A stretch of 60,729 bases of DNA, taken from NCBI GenBank assembly GCA_945952025.1, contig CAMFGW010000017.1:1-60729 (forward strand). The letters run 5' to 3'. This document shows, piece after piece, positions 9,788 through 16,717 of this stretch. Every line of letters starts with the position of its first letter. Positions within the stretch are counted from its first letter, which is position 1. The translations under genes and the position numbers were made by a program. The notes beneath the pieces are model-generated. The model was not told where the DNA came from. It was given only the letters and a program-made list of their open reading frames with translations, and made no database searches. This DNA is from an uncultured Paracoccaceae bacterium (GTDB taxonomy: Bacteria; Pseudomonadota; Alphaproteobacteria; Rhodobacterales; Rhodobacteraceae).

Positions 9788-9837
9788 TCCAAACGGGTGG
9801 AAAAGTCAACTGTCCTCTTGCCGCAGGCAAGGATCCC

Positions 9838-9981
9838 TCAGCGCCAGAAGGCGATCCAGTCGGAAAATTCCATGAACTTCCGCACAAGGAAAAGCGTCGC
9901 CGCCCCGCCAAAGCCAAAGAAGTCAACCGCGAGGGCGGCAAGCACCAGAAGCGCCAGGGCCACGAAGATTCGATGCGTCAT
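9838..9981 (-). CDS. Small membrane protein (47 residues) between the GAPDH genes
   Basis: An ORF of 47 codons between the two GAPDH genes on the same strand. After a short N-terminus (MTHRIF) comes one hydrophobic segment (VALALLVLAALAVDFFGFGG), then a second half with VRKFMEFSDWIAFWR at the C-terminus. This is the layout of a single-pass or hairpin inner-membrane miniprotein. Third codon positions are mostly G or C, as in its neighbours. The gap to the upstream GAPDH is 45 bases, so co-transcription is likely. I know no family for it. Confidence 0.6.
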   Translation of the reverse strand: MTHRIFVALALLVLAALAVDFFGFGGAATLFLVRKFMEFSDWIAFWR

Positions 9982-10026
9982 GACCCCGACACTAACCGGG
10001 AAAGGGGGGCTACTAGAAGCCGCCCG

Positions 10027-11028
10027 TTACAGAAGCCGCCCCATAGCGCCCGCAACATCGGCCATCCGGCAGGAGAAACCCCATTCATTGTCGTACCAGG
10101 CCAGAACCCGCACCGTGCGCTTGCCCACGACCTTGGTCTGGTCGGGCGCGAAGATCGAGGAATAGGGCGTGTGGTTGAAGTCGATCGAGACCTTGGGCTC
10201 GGGGTCATAGGACATGACCATGCCCATGTAGCCCGCCGCCGCCTCGCGCACGATCTCGTTCACGTCGGCGACGGTCACGTCCTTGCCGGCCACGAAGGTC
10301 AGGTCCACCGCCGAGACGTTCGGCGTGGGCACCCGGATCGAGGTGCCGTCCAGCTTGCCGGCCAGTTCCGGCAGCACCTCGCCCAGGGCCTTCGCGGCAC
10401 CGGTCGAGGTCGGGATCATCGCCATCGCGGCAGCCCGCGCGCGGTAGAGGTCCTTGTGCCGGCGGTCGAGCGTCGGCTGGTCGCCGGTGTAGCTGTGGAT
10501 CGTGGTCATGATCCCCGATTCGATCCCGATCGAGTCGTTCAGCACCTTGGCGAGCGGCGCGAGGCAGTTCGTGGTGCAGGACCCGTTCGACACCACCAGA
10601 TGCTCGGGCTTCAGCTCGCGGTGGTTGACGCCGTAGACCACGGTCTTGTCGGCGCGCTTGGCCGGGGCCGAGACGAGCACGCGCTTGGCGCCGCGGCTCA
10701 GGTGGACCGCCGCCTTGTCGCGGTCGTTGAAGTTGCCGGTGCATTCCAGGACGACATCCACGCCTTCCCAGTCCAGCTCTTCGGGATTGTAGGTCGACAT
10801 GACCTCGATCGGGCCACGGCCAAGGTCGAGCGTGTTGCCCGCCACCTTGACCGGCCCGCCGAAGCGGCCATGGACGCTGTCATATTTCAGCAGGTGCGCG
10901 TTCGTCTCGATCGGGCCGGTGGCGTTCAGCTTGACGACCTGCACGTCATTGCGGCTCGCCTCGGCGATATGGGCGAGCGTGCAGCGGCCGATGCGGCCGA
11001 ATCCGTTGATACCGATGGTGACGGTCAT
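10027..11028 (-). CDS. gap: Glyceraldehyde-3-phosphate dehydrogenase, paralogue 2 (probably NADP-preferring)
   Basis: A 333-residue GAPDH with INGFGRIGR, catalytic C151 in SNGSCTTNC and [12 protein letters not shown]. It differs from paralogue 1 at the coenzyme loop: KLNATG replaces AINDLG, so the NAD-selecting aspartate at position 36 is alanine. In GapB-type enzymes a change at this site goes with NADP use and a gluconeogenic or Calvin-cycle role; here that is inference from one residue. The start has a GGAG at a normal distance. Two operator-like sites lie 116-148 bases upstream, in the gap shared with the divergent glycosylase gene. Confidence 0.95.
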   Translation of the reverse strand: MTVTIGINGFGRIGRCTLAHIAEASRNDVQVVKLNATGPIETNAHLLKYDSVHGRFGGPVKVAGNTLDLGRGPIEVMSTYNPEELDWEGVDVVLECTGNFNDRDKAAVHLSRGAKRVLVSAPAKRADKTVVYGVNHRELKPEHLVVSNGSCTTNCLAPLAKVLNDSIGIESGIMTTIHSYTGDQPTLDRRHKDLYRARAAAMAMIPTSTGAAKALGEVLPELAGKLDGTSIRVPTPNVSAVDLTFVAGKDVTVADVNEIVREAAAGYMGMVMSYDPEPKVSIDFNHTPYSSIFAPDQTKVVGKRTVRVLAWYDNEWGFSCRMADVAGAMGRLL

Positions 11029-11143
11029 GGGGGTCTCCTGAAAGTCGGGCGGCCCGGAAAAGTCGGGCGATGCGGCGTGCTTTTCAGGCTTACATACACT
11101 TTCGCGCGGCCGGGCGGAATGGGAATGTGACCGAATATCAGTA

Positions 11144-11157
11144 TGTTAGCGGAAACA
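11144..11157 (+). promoter_or_regulatory. Operator-like site 1 in the GAPDH-2 / glycosylase gap
   Basis: TGTTAGCGGAAACA, symmetric in its outer four bases and central CG. It shares 12 of 14 bases with the site before GAPDH paralogue 1. Confidence 0.45.
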
Positions 11158-11162
11158 TCGCA

Positions 11163-11176
11163 TGTTAGCGGAAACG
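11163..11176 (+). promoter_or_regulatory. Operator-like site 2 in the GAPDH-2 / glycosylase gap
   Basis: TGTTAGCGGAAACG, a direct repeat of the preceding site at a 19-bp period, differing only in the last base. Two same-face sites suggest cooperative binding or a tandem duplication. Confidence 0.45.
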
Positions 11177-11250
11177 AAATGGACAATTGGCGGCCCTTCC
11201 GGGCACTGTCGCCGCCTGACCGACCGGCGGAAAGGGAAGGGGGCGGGGCG

Positions 11251-11877
11251 ATGCGGCGGATCGAAAATGCGGACGACCTCGCCGAAGGCACGGCCTGGCT
11301 TTCTGCCCGCGAGCCGCGCTTCGCACCCCTTCTGGCGCGCGTCGGCCCCCTGCCGCTGCGCCGCGCGGCGCCGGGGTTTGGCTACATGATCGAGGCGGTG
11401 GTGAGCCAGCAGGTCTCACTCGCCTCGGCCCGGGCGATCGGCGGTCGGCTGAAGGAGGCCGGGATCACGACCGAGGCGGCGGTGATCGCGGCCGGGGCCG
11501 AAGGCTTGCGCGCCTGCGGCCTGTCGCGGCCGAAGATCACGAGCCTTCTGGCGTTGGCCGGGGCAGGGGTGGACTGGGCGGGGCTCGACGCGCGGCCGGA
11601 CGATGACCTGGTCCGGCACCTCGATGCCCTGCCGGGGATAGGTCGCTGGACAGCCGAGCTTTACGGGCTGACGGCCCTCGGGCGGCCGGACCTTTTCCCG
11701 GCAGGCGACCTGGCGCTGCAAAAGGCGGCGGCGCATCTCTTTGACCTGCCGGAGCGCCCTGATGAACGGGCCTTGCGCGCGCTGGCCGAACCCTGGTCGC
11801 CCTGGCGGGCAGTTGCGGCCCGCGCGCTCTGGGCCTACATCCGCATCATCAGCGGCAGAGAGGGCGGCGGGACATGA
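11251..11877 (+). CDS. AlkA-type DNA-3-methyladenine glycosylase
   Basis: Base-excision glycosylase of the HhH-GPD superfamily that removes alkylated purines. The 208-residue product shows the helix-hairpin-helix LDALPGIGRWTAELYGL followed by the catalytic aspartate in FPAGDLALQKA. It lacks the N-terminal beta domain of E. coli AlkA and so matches the short form. The ATG at 11251 is chosen because a strong purine-rich ribosome site (GGAAGGGGGCGGGG) sits directly before it; two earlier in-frame ATGs fall in the operator region. The stop overlaps the next start (ATGA). Confidence 0.9.
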   Translation: MRRIENADDLAEGTAWLSAREPRFAPLLARVGPLPLRRAAPGFGYMIEAVVSQQVSLASARAIGGRLKEAGITTEAAVIAAGAEGLRACGLSRPKITSLLALAGAGVDWAGLDARPDDDLVRHLDALPGIGRWTAELYGLTALGRPDLFPAGDLALQKAAAHLFDLPERPDERALRALAEPWSPWRAVAARALWAYIRIISGREGGGT

Positions 11878-12533
11878 GGGCACTTCAATTCGGCGAGCGC
11901 GCGCCGCGGTCGGGCAAGACCGGCTCGATGGTCGTCTTCCTGCATGGCTATGGCGCCGACGGGGCCGATCTTCTGGGCCTTGCCGACCCGCTGTCGCCCC
12001 ATCTTCCCGACACGCTGTTCATTGCCCCCGACGCGCCCGAGCCCTGCGCCGGCAACCCCTTCGGGCGCCAGTGGTTCCCGATCCCCCGGCTCGACGGCTC
12101 GTCGCCCGAGGCCGCGCAGGAAGGGCTTCAGCAGTCCGCCGCCGACCTGAACCAGTTCCTGGACGAGCGTATCGCCGACTCGGGCCTGACCCCGGACCGG
12201 GTGGCGCTGGTGGGTTTTTCGCAAGGCACCATGATGTCCCTGCATGTCGCACCCCGCCGGCCCGAGCCGCTTGCGGCGGTGGTCGGTTTTTCCGGCCGGC
12301 TCCTCGCGCCCGAGCGGCTGGCGGCCGAGACGCGCTCGCGGATGCCGATCCTTCTGGTCCATGGCGACCAGGACCCGATGGTGCCCTTCGCCGACATGGA
12401 TGCGGCGGCGCAGGCGCTGCTCGCGGCCGGGTTCCAGGTCTACGGCCATGTGATGAAGGGGACAGGCCACGGCATCGCGCCCGACGGATTGTCCTCTGCT
12501 CTGGCCTTTCTGCGCCAGCATCTTTCCGCCTGA
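11874..12533 (+). CDS. Carboxylesterase / phospholipase, alpha/beta hydrolase fold
   Basis: A 219-residue soluble hydrolase of the bacterial carboxylesterase/acyl-protein thioesterase-like family. The catalytic triad is visible: nucleophile S116 in GFSQGT, the aspartate in HGDQDPMVPF and the histidine in GTGHGIAPDG. The N-terminal oxyanion motif is FLHGYGADG. No signal peptide, so cytosolic. It overlaps the glycosylase gene by four bases; this pairing is positional and gives no clear functional hint. The natural substrate is unknown. Confidence 0.9.
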   Translation: MRALQFGERAPRSGKTGSMVVFLHGYGADGADLLGLADPLSPHLPDTLFIAPDAPEPCAGNPFGRQWFPIPRLDGSSPEAAQEGLQQSAADLNQFLDERIADSGLTPDRVALVGFSQGTMMSLHVAPRRPEPLAAVVGFSGRLLAPERLAAETRSRMPILLVHGDQDPMVPFADMDAAAQALLAAGFQVYGHVMKGTGHGIAPDGLSSALAFLRQHLSA

Positions 12534-12592
12534 ATGGTGGCATTTCGGGGGGTTGAGGGGCGGACTGCGGCAGATTGCGCAACAATGGCACC

Positions 12593-12620
12593 TTGAACGT
12601 CGCGGGAATCGGACTAATCT
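12593..12620 (+). promoter_or_regulatory. Sigma-70-type promoter of the 34-residue ORF
   Basis: TTGAAC at 12593-12598 and TAATCT at 12615-12620 with a 16-base spacer. The start codon of the small ORF follows 27 bases later. Confidence 0.55.
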
Positions 12621-12646
12621 TTCCTCAAGACCAAAGGGGAATCGAC

Positions 12647-12751
12647 ATGACCATCATCCTCGCTGCCGGACTGACACTGGCGCTCGGCCTTGCCTCCGTC
12701 AAGAAACCCGCCGCCGTGAAGGCTGCGGCAGGCGCCCGCAAGAAGGGCTGA
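12647..12751 (+). CDS. Free-standing 34-residue miniprotein
   Basis: The ORF encodes 34 residues: a hydrophobic N-terminal half (MTIILAAGLTLALGLASV) and a strongly basic tail rich in lysine and alanine ending in ARKKG. It has a good ribosome site (AAAGGGGAATCGAC before ATG), a promoter upstream and an intrinsic terminator 22 bases after the stop, so it forms a complete transcription unit of about 180 bases. The layout fits a membrane-anchored peptide with a cationic cytoplasmic tail. I do not recognise a family and assign no function. Confidence 0.7.
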   Translation: MTIILAAGLTLALGLASVKKPAAVKAAAGARKKG

Positions 12752-12772
12752 CATCCGGCAAACCTGTCGTCG

Positions 12773-12801
12773 AAGGCGCCCCACCGGGCGCCTTTGTCAT
12801 T
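12773..12801 (+). terminator. Intrinsic terminator after the 34-residue ORF
   Basis: Stem AAGGCGCCC / GGGCGCCTT with a four-base loop, followed by TGTCATTTT. Confidence 0.8.
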
Positions 12802-12944
12802 TTGGCGCAATGGTCCTGTCACGAAATCGCTGGGTCGGGACGATATTCCGGGCCTTGTCTGTCGGAAAACGCCAGATATAGTCTGCGCGTGGGTCGGGGG
12901 CTTCGGTCAGACGCCGCCCCCCGATCCCGGTTTGAAAGGGATCC

Positions 12945-13553
12945 ATGCTGGACCGCGTCCAAACTTCCGGCGACCAGACCTTTCGCAGCGGCTTCGTGAG
13001 GGAACCGGGCGCGCTGAAGCATTTCCCGGCTCTGGTCCTCAATGCCGACTTCCGCCCGCTGAGCTACTTCCCCCTGTCCCTCTGGCCCTGGCAAGAGGCG
13101 ATAAAGGCAGTGTTTCTGGACCGCGTGGCGATCGTTGCGGAATATGACCACCAGGTCCGAAGCCAGAGGACCGCGATCAGGATACCCTCGGTCGTGGTGC
13201 TGAAAGATTACGTAAGACCCCAGAAGCGCGTGGCATTCACGCGCTTCAATCTTTTTCTGAGGGACGAATTCGCCTGCCAGTACTGCGGTTCGAAGGGCGA
13301 CCTGACCTTCGACCATGTGGTGCCAAGGGCGCGGGGCGGCGTCACCAGCTGGGACAATGTCGTCGCCGCCTGCGCGCCCTGCAACCTCAGGAAAGGCAGC
13401 CGCAGCCTGCGTGCCTCTGGCCTGCACCTGCGCCGCCCGCCGCGCCGCCCCACGCCCGAGGAAATGCAGAACGCCGGCCGCCGCTTCCCGCCGAACCACC
13501 TGCACGAAAGCTGGATGGACTTCCTGTACTGGGACACCGAGCTCGACGCCTGA
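12945..13553 (+). CDS. HNH endonuclease, conserved alphaproteobacterial type
   Basis: A 202-residue protein with a zinc-stabilised HNH domain: C111-x2-C114, catalytic histidine H124 in TFDHVVPRARGG, N138 and C143-x2-C146. It has an N-terminal region (about 25-95) that this family shares beyond the nuclease core. Close relatives are present in most alphaproteobacterial genomes as single chromosomal genes and are not linked to mobile elements, so a housekeeping DNA role is possible but not established. Odd: 13201-13270 has 33 G or C in 70 bases and rare codons (GTA, AGA, AGG), in contrast to the rest of the gene. Confidence 0.85.
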   Translation: MLDRVQTSGDQTFRSGFVREPGALKHFPALVLNADFRPLSYFPLSLWPWQEAIKAVFLDRVAIVAEYDHQVRSQRTAIRIPSVVVLKDYVRPQKRVAFTRFNLFLRDEFACQYCGSKGDLTFDHVVPRARGGVTSWDNVVAACAPCNLRKGSRSLRASGLHLRRPPRRPTPEEMQNAGRRFPPNHLHESWMDFLYWDTELDA

Positions 13554-13596
13554 GGGGCGGGGGAGGAGGATCCCCAGATCCGCATTGCTGATTGGC

Positions 13597-13812
13597 TGGG
13601 CCGAGCGGGAAAAGGAAACATACACTTTCCCCGCCCGCAGCGAGGCGGTTCCGCTGGACCGCCCGTGTCACAGATCAACGAAGGCCGGCGCCTGCCCCGG
13701 TGGGTGCGAAGCGCGCGCCGATGGCGGGGCGGGCGCTGGCCGATGGCCTTTGGACCATCGGCGGGGACAGGAGGATAGGCCTTCGCATGGCAGGGTCAAC
13801 GGCCCCTACCGC
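13597..13812 (-). repeat. Intergenic multi-hairpin repeat, copy D (full, inverted)
   Basis: Full copy in inverse orientation, filling most of the 342-base gap between the HNH gene and the agmatinase gene. Here the last hairpin is eroded (GGAAAGTG...TGTTTCC), but the second is a perfect CCGATGG-N8-CCATCGG. The remaining gap (13813-13895) would hold the promoter and ribosome site (AAGGGGGAG) of the agmatinase-family gene. Confidence 0.9.
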
Positions 13813-13895
13813 CCGAACCCGGCTCCTCCCCAACACCCCATCTTGCCCTTTTCCGCCGCCTCGCCCAGTCTGGCGCCCGAACAAGGGGGAGCCAG

Positions 13896-14855
13896 ATGGA
13901 CACATTCTTCAAACCGATTTCGGGCATGGACCTGCCGCGCTTTGCGGGGATTCCGACTTTCATGCGCCTGCCGCACGTCACGCCCGACCATCCGCGCTAC
14001 CGCGATGTCGAGATCGGGCTCGTGGGCCTGCCGTTCGACGGCGGCGTCTCGAACCGCCCCGGTCCGCGCCACGGGCCCCGCGCGCTGCGCGATGCCTCGA
14101 CCATGATCCGCGCCCAGCATCCCGTGAGCCTTGTCCGGCCGTTCGAGATGGCGCGCTGCGCCGATCTGGGCGACGTGGGCCCGAACCCGGTCGACGGCCC
14201 CGACACGCTCGCAAGGTTCGAGGCGGCTTTCGCCCGGCTCAAGGCCGATGGCATCCGCCCGCTGTCGGCCGGCGGGGACCACCTCTGCACGCTGCCGGTG
14301 CTGCGCGGCCTTGCCAAGGACGCGCCCCTGGGCCTGATGCATTTCGACAGCCACACCGACCTCTTCCCGGCCTATTTCGGCGGCAAGACCCTGACCCACG
14401 GCAACCCCTTCCGCAACGCGGTCGAAGAGGGGCTTCTGGACCCCAAGCGTATGGTCCAGATCGGCATTCGCGGCACGGCCTACGACATGATCGACATCGA
14501 CTTTGCCAAGGCGAATGGCATCCGCATCATCCGCATCGAAGAGTTCTTCGACCGCGGCATCCCCGACGTGATGGCCGAAGCGCGCGAGATCGTGGGGACG
14601 AAGCCCGCCTACCTGTCCTATGACATCGACTTCGTGGACCCGGCCGTCGCTCCCGGCACCGGAACGCCCGAATGGGGCGGCCCGAACGCCTATCAGGCCA
14701 TGCAGGTCGTGCGCGAATGCCGCGGGCTGAACATTGTCGGCGCCGACCTTGTCGAAGTGTCGCCCCCCTTCGACCCCTCGGGCAACACGGCCTGGCTCGG
14801 CGCCTCGCTGATGTTCGAGATCCTCTGCGTCATGGTCGAGGCGCTGAAGCGCTGA
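13896..14855 (+). CDS. speB: Agmatinase-family ureohydrolase
   Basis: Binuclear-manganese hydrolase splitting urea from agmatine or a similar guanidino compound. The 319-residue protein shows the metal ligands in GGDH (126-129), FDSHTD (150-155) and YDIDFVDP (about 236-243). The family also holds guanidinobutyrases and guanidinopropionases, which cannot be told apart by eye, so the exact substrate is open; no arginine decarboxylase gene is nearby. The last 163 bases overlap, antisense, the 3' part of the next gene. Confidence 0.88.
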   Translation: MDTFFKPISGMDLPRFAGIPTFMRLPHVTPDHPRYRDVEIGLVGLPFDGGVSNRPGPRHGPRALRDASTMIRAQHPVSLVRPFEMARCADLGDVGPNPVDGPDTLARFEAAFARLKADGIRPLSAGGDHLCTLPVLRGLAKDAPLGLMHFDSHTDLFPAYFGGKTLTHGNPFRNAVEEGLLDPKRMVQIGIRGTAYDMIDIDFAKANGIRIIRIEEFFDRGIPDVMAEAREIVGTKPAYLSYDIDFVDPAVAPGTGTPEWGGPNAYQAMQVVRECRGLNIVGADLVEVSPPFDPSGNTAWLGASLMFEILCVMVEALKR

Positions 14856-15274
14856 CCCAAACGTTCCCCCGGCAGCGGCATCAGCCGCACGCCGGGGTCG
14901 CGGATGAGCGCGAGCGCGAGCGTGGGGCAGGCGGCCTGCACCTCTGCCTGGACCGAACGCAGGTCGGGCAGGGGCGGCGTCAGCGCAATCAGAAGGCCCA
15001 CGAACCTCAGCTGCGTCAGCCGCAGCCCGACATCCAGGATGTCGAACCGCCGCGACAGAAGCGGCGCCACGATCAGGTCCGGCCGCTCGTCGGCAAGGAC
15101 GCGCGCGCCAAGCGCACTCAGCTCAGGCAGGGCAACCAGCGCCGCCGCCTCGTCCAGTCCCGGCAGAAGCGGCGCGGCGCGCAGGCCGATGGTCAGGACG
15201 GAAAGCCCCCGGCAGAAATCGTCGACGAGCGGGCGGTCGGCGGCACGGGGCGGCAGAAGATGGCGGGGAAGCAT
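14693..15274 (-). CDS. Conserved hypothetical protein overlapping speB antisense
   Basis: Open frame of 193 residues, start at 15274 (MLPRHLLPPRAADRPLVDDF). Residues up to about 140 look genuine: alternating beta/alpha segments (LSVLTIGLRAAPLLPG, RPDLIVAPLLSRRFDILDVG, FVGLLIALTPPLPDLRSV) give the impression of a receiver-like fold. The last 50 or so residues are read antisense through the 3' end of speB and look random, so the original stop has probably been lost by a frameshift or point change. No function is assigned. Confidence 0.5.
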   Translation of the reverse strand: MLPRHLLPPRAADRPLVDDFCRGLSVLTIGLRAAPLLPGLDEAAALVALPELSALGARVLADERPDLIVAPLLSRRFDILDVGLRLTQLRFVGLLIALTPPLPDLRSVQAEVQAACPTLALALIRDPGVRLMPLPGERLGQRFSASTMTQRISNISEAPSQAVLPEGSKGGDTSTRSAPTMFSPRHSRTTCMA

Positions 15275-15526
15275 GATTGTATCGGCAGGCACTGGGGCTC
15301 TCAAATTCTACGCCGGTGGGGCGGTTGGCATCGGGTCGAACCGGGCTGCAATCAGTAATTTTACTACTGGCGACGTTAGAGGCGCATTTGCATGCTGCAA
15401 TGGCAAAATGCAATGAAACAGTCTATTTCAAATTTCCGTCATTTTCGAAACACCGCCGAAAAGCCTTGTTGCCCTTTTCTTTTTCGCCCCGGACGCCATG
15501 ATCGACCGAGACTGACCGGAGCACCC

Positions 15527-16594
15527 ATGTCCCCCCGTGCCTACCCCATCGCCGACTTCCTGGAAGCCTCGCCCTGGGCGGGCCTGTGCCTTGCCGCCGA
15601 CGACCGGATCCTTGCGGCCAACGCAGCCGCCCGCGCGCTGTTCGGCTCCGACCCGGCCGGCCGGCCGGCGATCGCCGTCCTGCGCAACCCCGAGTTTCAC
15701 GCAGCCCTTGAGGCGCTTGACAGCGGCGCGCCGTCGGGCCGGGCCGACCTGACCATCGCCGCGCCGGGCGGACGCGGCCACTTCATCATCCATGTCACGC
15801 GCCTTTCGGCCAAAGGCGAGCGGCTGGCCTTCTTCGAGGACCGGACCGAACTTGACCAGGCCGCCGCCATCCGCCGCGACTTCGTGGCCAACGTCAGCCA
15901 CGAGCTTCGCACCCCCCTGACCGCCCTTTCGGGCTTCATCGAAACCCTGCGCGGTGCGGCGCGCGACGACAGCACAGCGCGCGAGCGCTTCCTGTCGATC
16001 ATGGACCGCGAGGCCCAGCGAATGATGCGGCTCGTCTCCGACCTTCTTTCGCTGAGCCGGGTCGAGGCAGAGGAACACCGCGCGCCCACCCAGTCGGTCG
16101 ACCTGGTGGCGCTGGCCCGGCGCGCGGGCGAGACGGTGCGCGACCAGGCGGATGGGGCAGGGGTGGCGCTTGTGCTGGGACCGGCACCGGCGGGGGGGGC
16201 GGTGGTGAAGGGCGACGCGGACCAGCTGCTTCAGGTTTTGCTGAACCTTCTGGAAAATGCGATCAAATACGGTGGCGGCACCGCGCCCGCGTGCATCGAC
16301 GTGACCTTCGCCGCCCTGCCGCACGAGCCGAAGCTCCGGGGCCCGGCCGTAGCGCTCAGCGTGCGCGACCATGGCGAGGGAATCGACCCCCTGCACCTGC
16401 CGCGCCTGACCGAGCGATTCTACCGCATCGACGGCCACCGCTCGCGCGAGCAGGGGGGGACTGGGCTTGGCCTTGCCATCGTCAAGCACATCGTCAACCG
16501 CCACCGTGGCCGGCTGAAGATCACGAGCGAACCGGGAAAAGGCAGCGAATTCATGGTGATCCTGCCCGCAGCTCCACCTGAGCGCGCTGGCTGA
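15527..16594 (+). CDS. phoR: Phosphate regulon sensor kinase PhoR, soluble form
   Basis: Histidine kinase partner of PhoB. Residues 1-105 form a PAS-like domain, then comes the HisKA dimerisation helix with phospho-accepting H125 in ANVSHELRTP, and the ATPase domain with an N box (LLNLLENAIKYGGG), DHGEGI and GGTGLGLAIV. There is no transmembrane segment, unlike E. coli PhoR; signalling must pass through cytosolic contacts with PhoU and the Pst transporter. The start at 15527 has GGAG upstream; earlier in-frame codons lie in AT-rich leader DNA. It is the first gene before pstS, 123 bases away. Confidence 0.92.
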   Translation: MSPRAYPIADFLEASPWAGLCLAADDRILAANAAARALFGSDPAGRPAIAVLRNPEFHAALEALDSGAPSGRADLTIAAPGGRGHFIIHVTRLSAKGERLAFFEDRTELDQAAAIRRDFVANVSHELRTPLTALSGFIETLRGAARDDSTARERFLSIMDREAQRMMRLVSDLLSLSRVEAEEHRAPTQSVDLVALARRAGETVRDQADGAGVALVLGPAPAGGAVVKGDADQLLQVLLNLLENAIKYGGGTAPACIDVTFAALPHEPKLRGPAVALSVRDHGEGIDPLHLPRLTERFYRIDGHRSREQGGTGLGLAIVKHIVNRHRGRLKITSEPGKGSEFMVILPAAPPERAG

Positions 16595-16613
16595 CAGGGG
16601 CCGGGGGTGACTG

Positions 16614-16642
16614 CTGTCATCAAACTGTTACCTCCGCGTCAC
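16614..16642 (+). promoter_or_regulatory. Pho box of the pst operon
   Basis: Three 7-base half sites at an 11-bp period: CTGTCAT, CTGTTAC and GCGTCAC, separated by CAAA and CTCC. The first two match the PhoB consensus closely. The site lies 76 bases before the pstS start, so phosphate starvation is predicted to switch on pstSCAB-phoU-phoB. Confidence 0.85.
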
Positions 16643-16717
16643 AAAAGCATTGGCGGCAGGTCCTAGACCCTTGGGGCAAGGCCGCACGGACGGCCTATGA
16701 CGCAGAGGAATTGCCCG

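Noticed and set aside
12945-13553. HNH gene as a homing endonuclease or defence nuclease
   Set aside because: No intron, intein, methylase or partner gene nearby, and this HNH type is a fixed single-copy gene in alphaproteobacteria.
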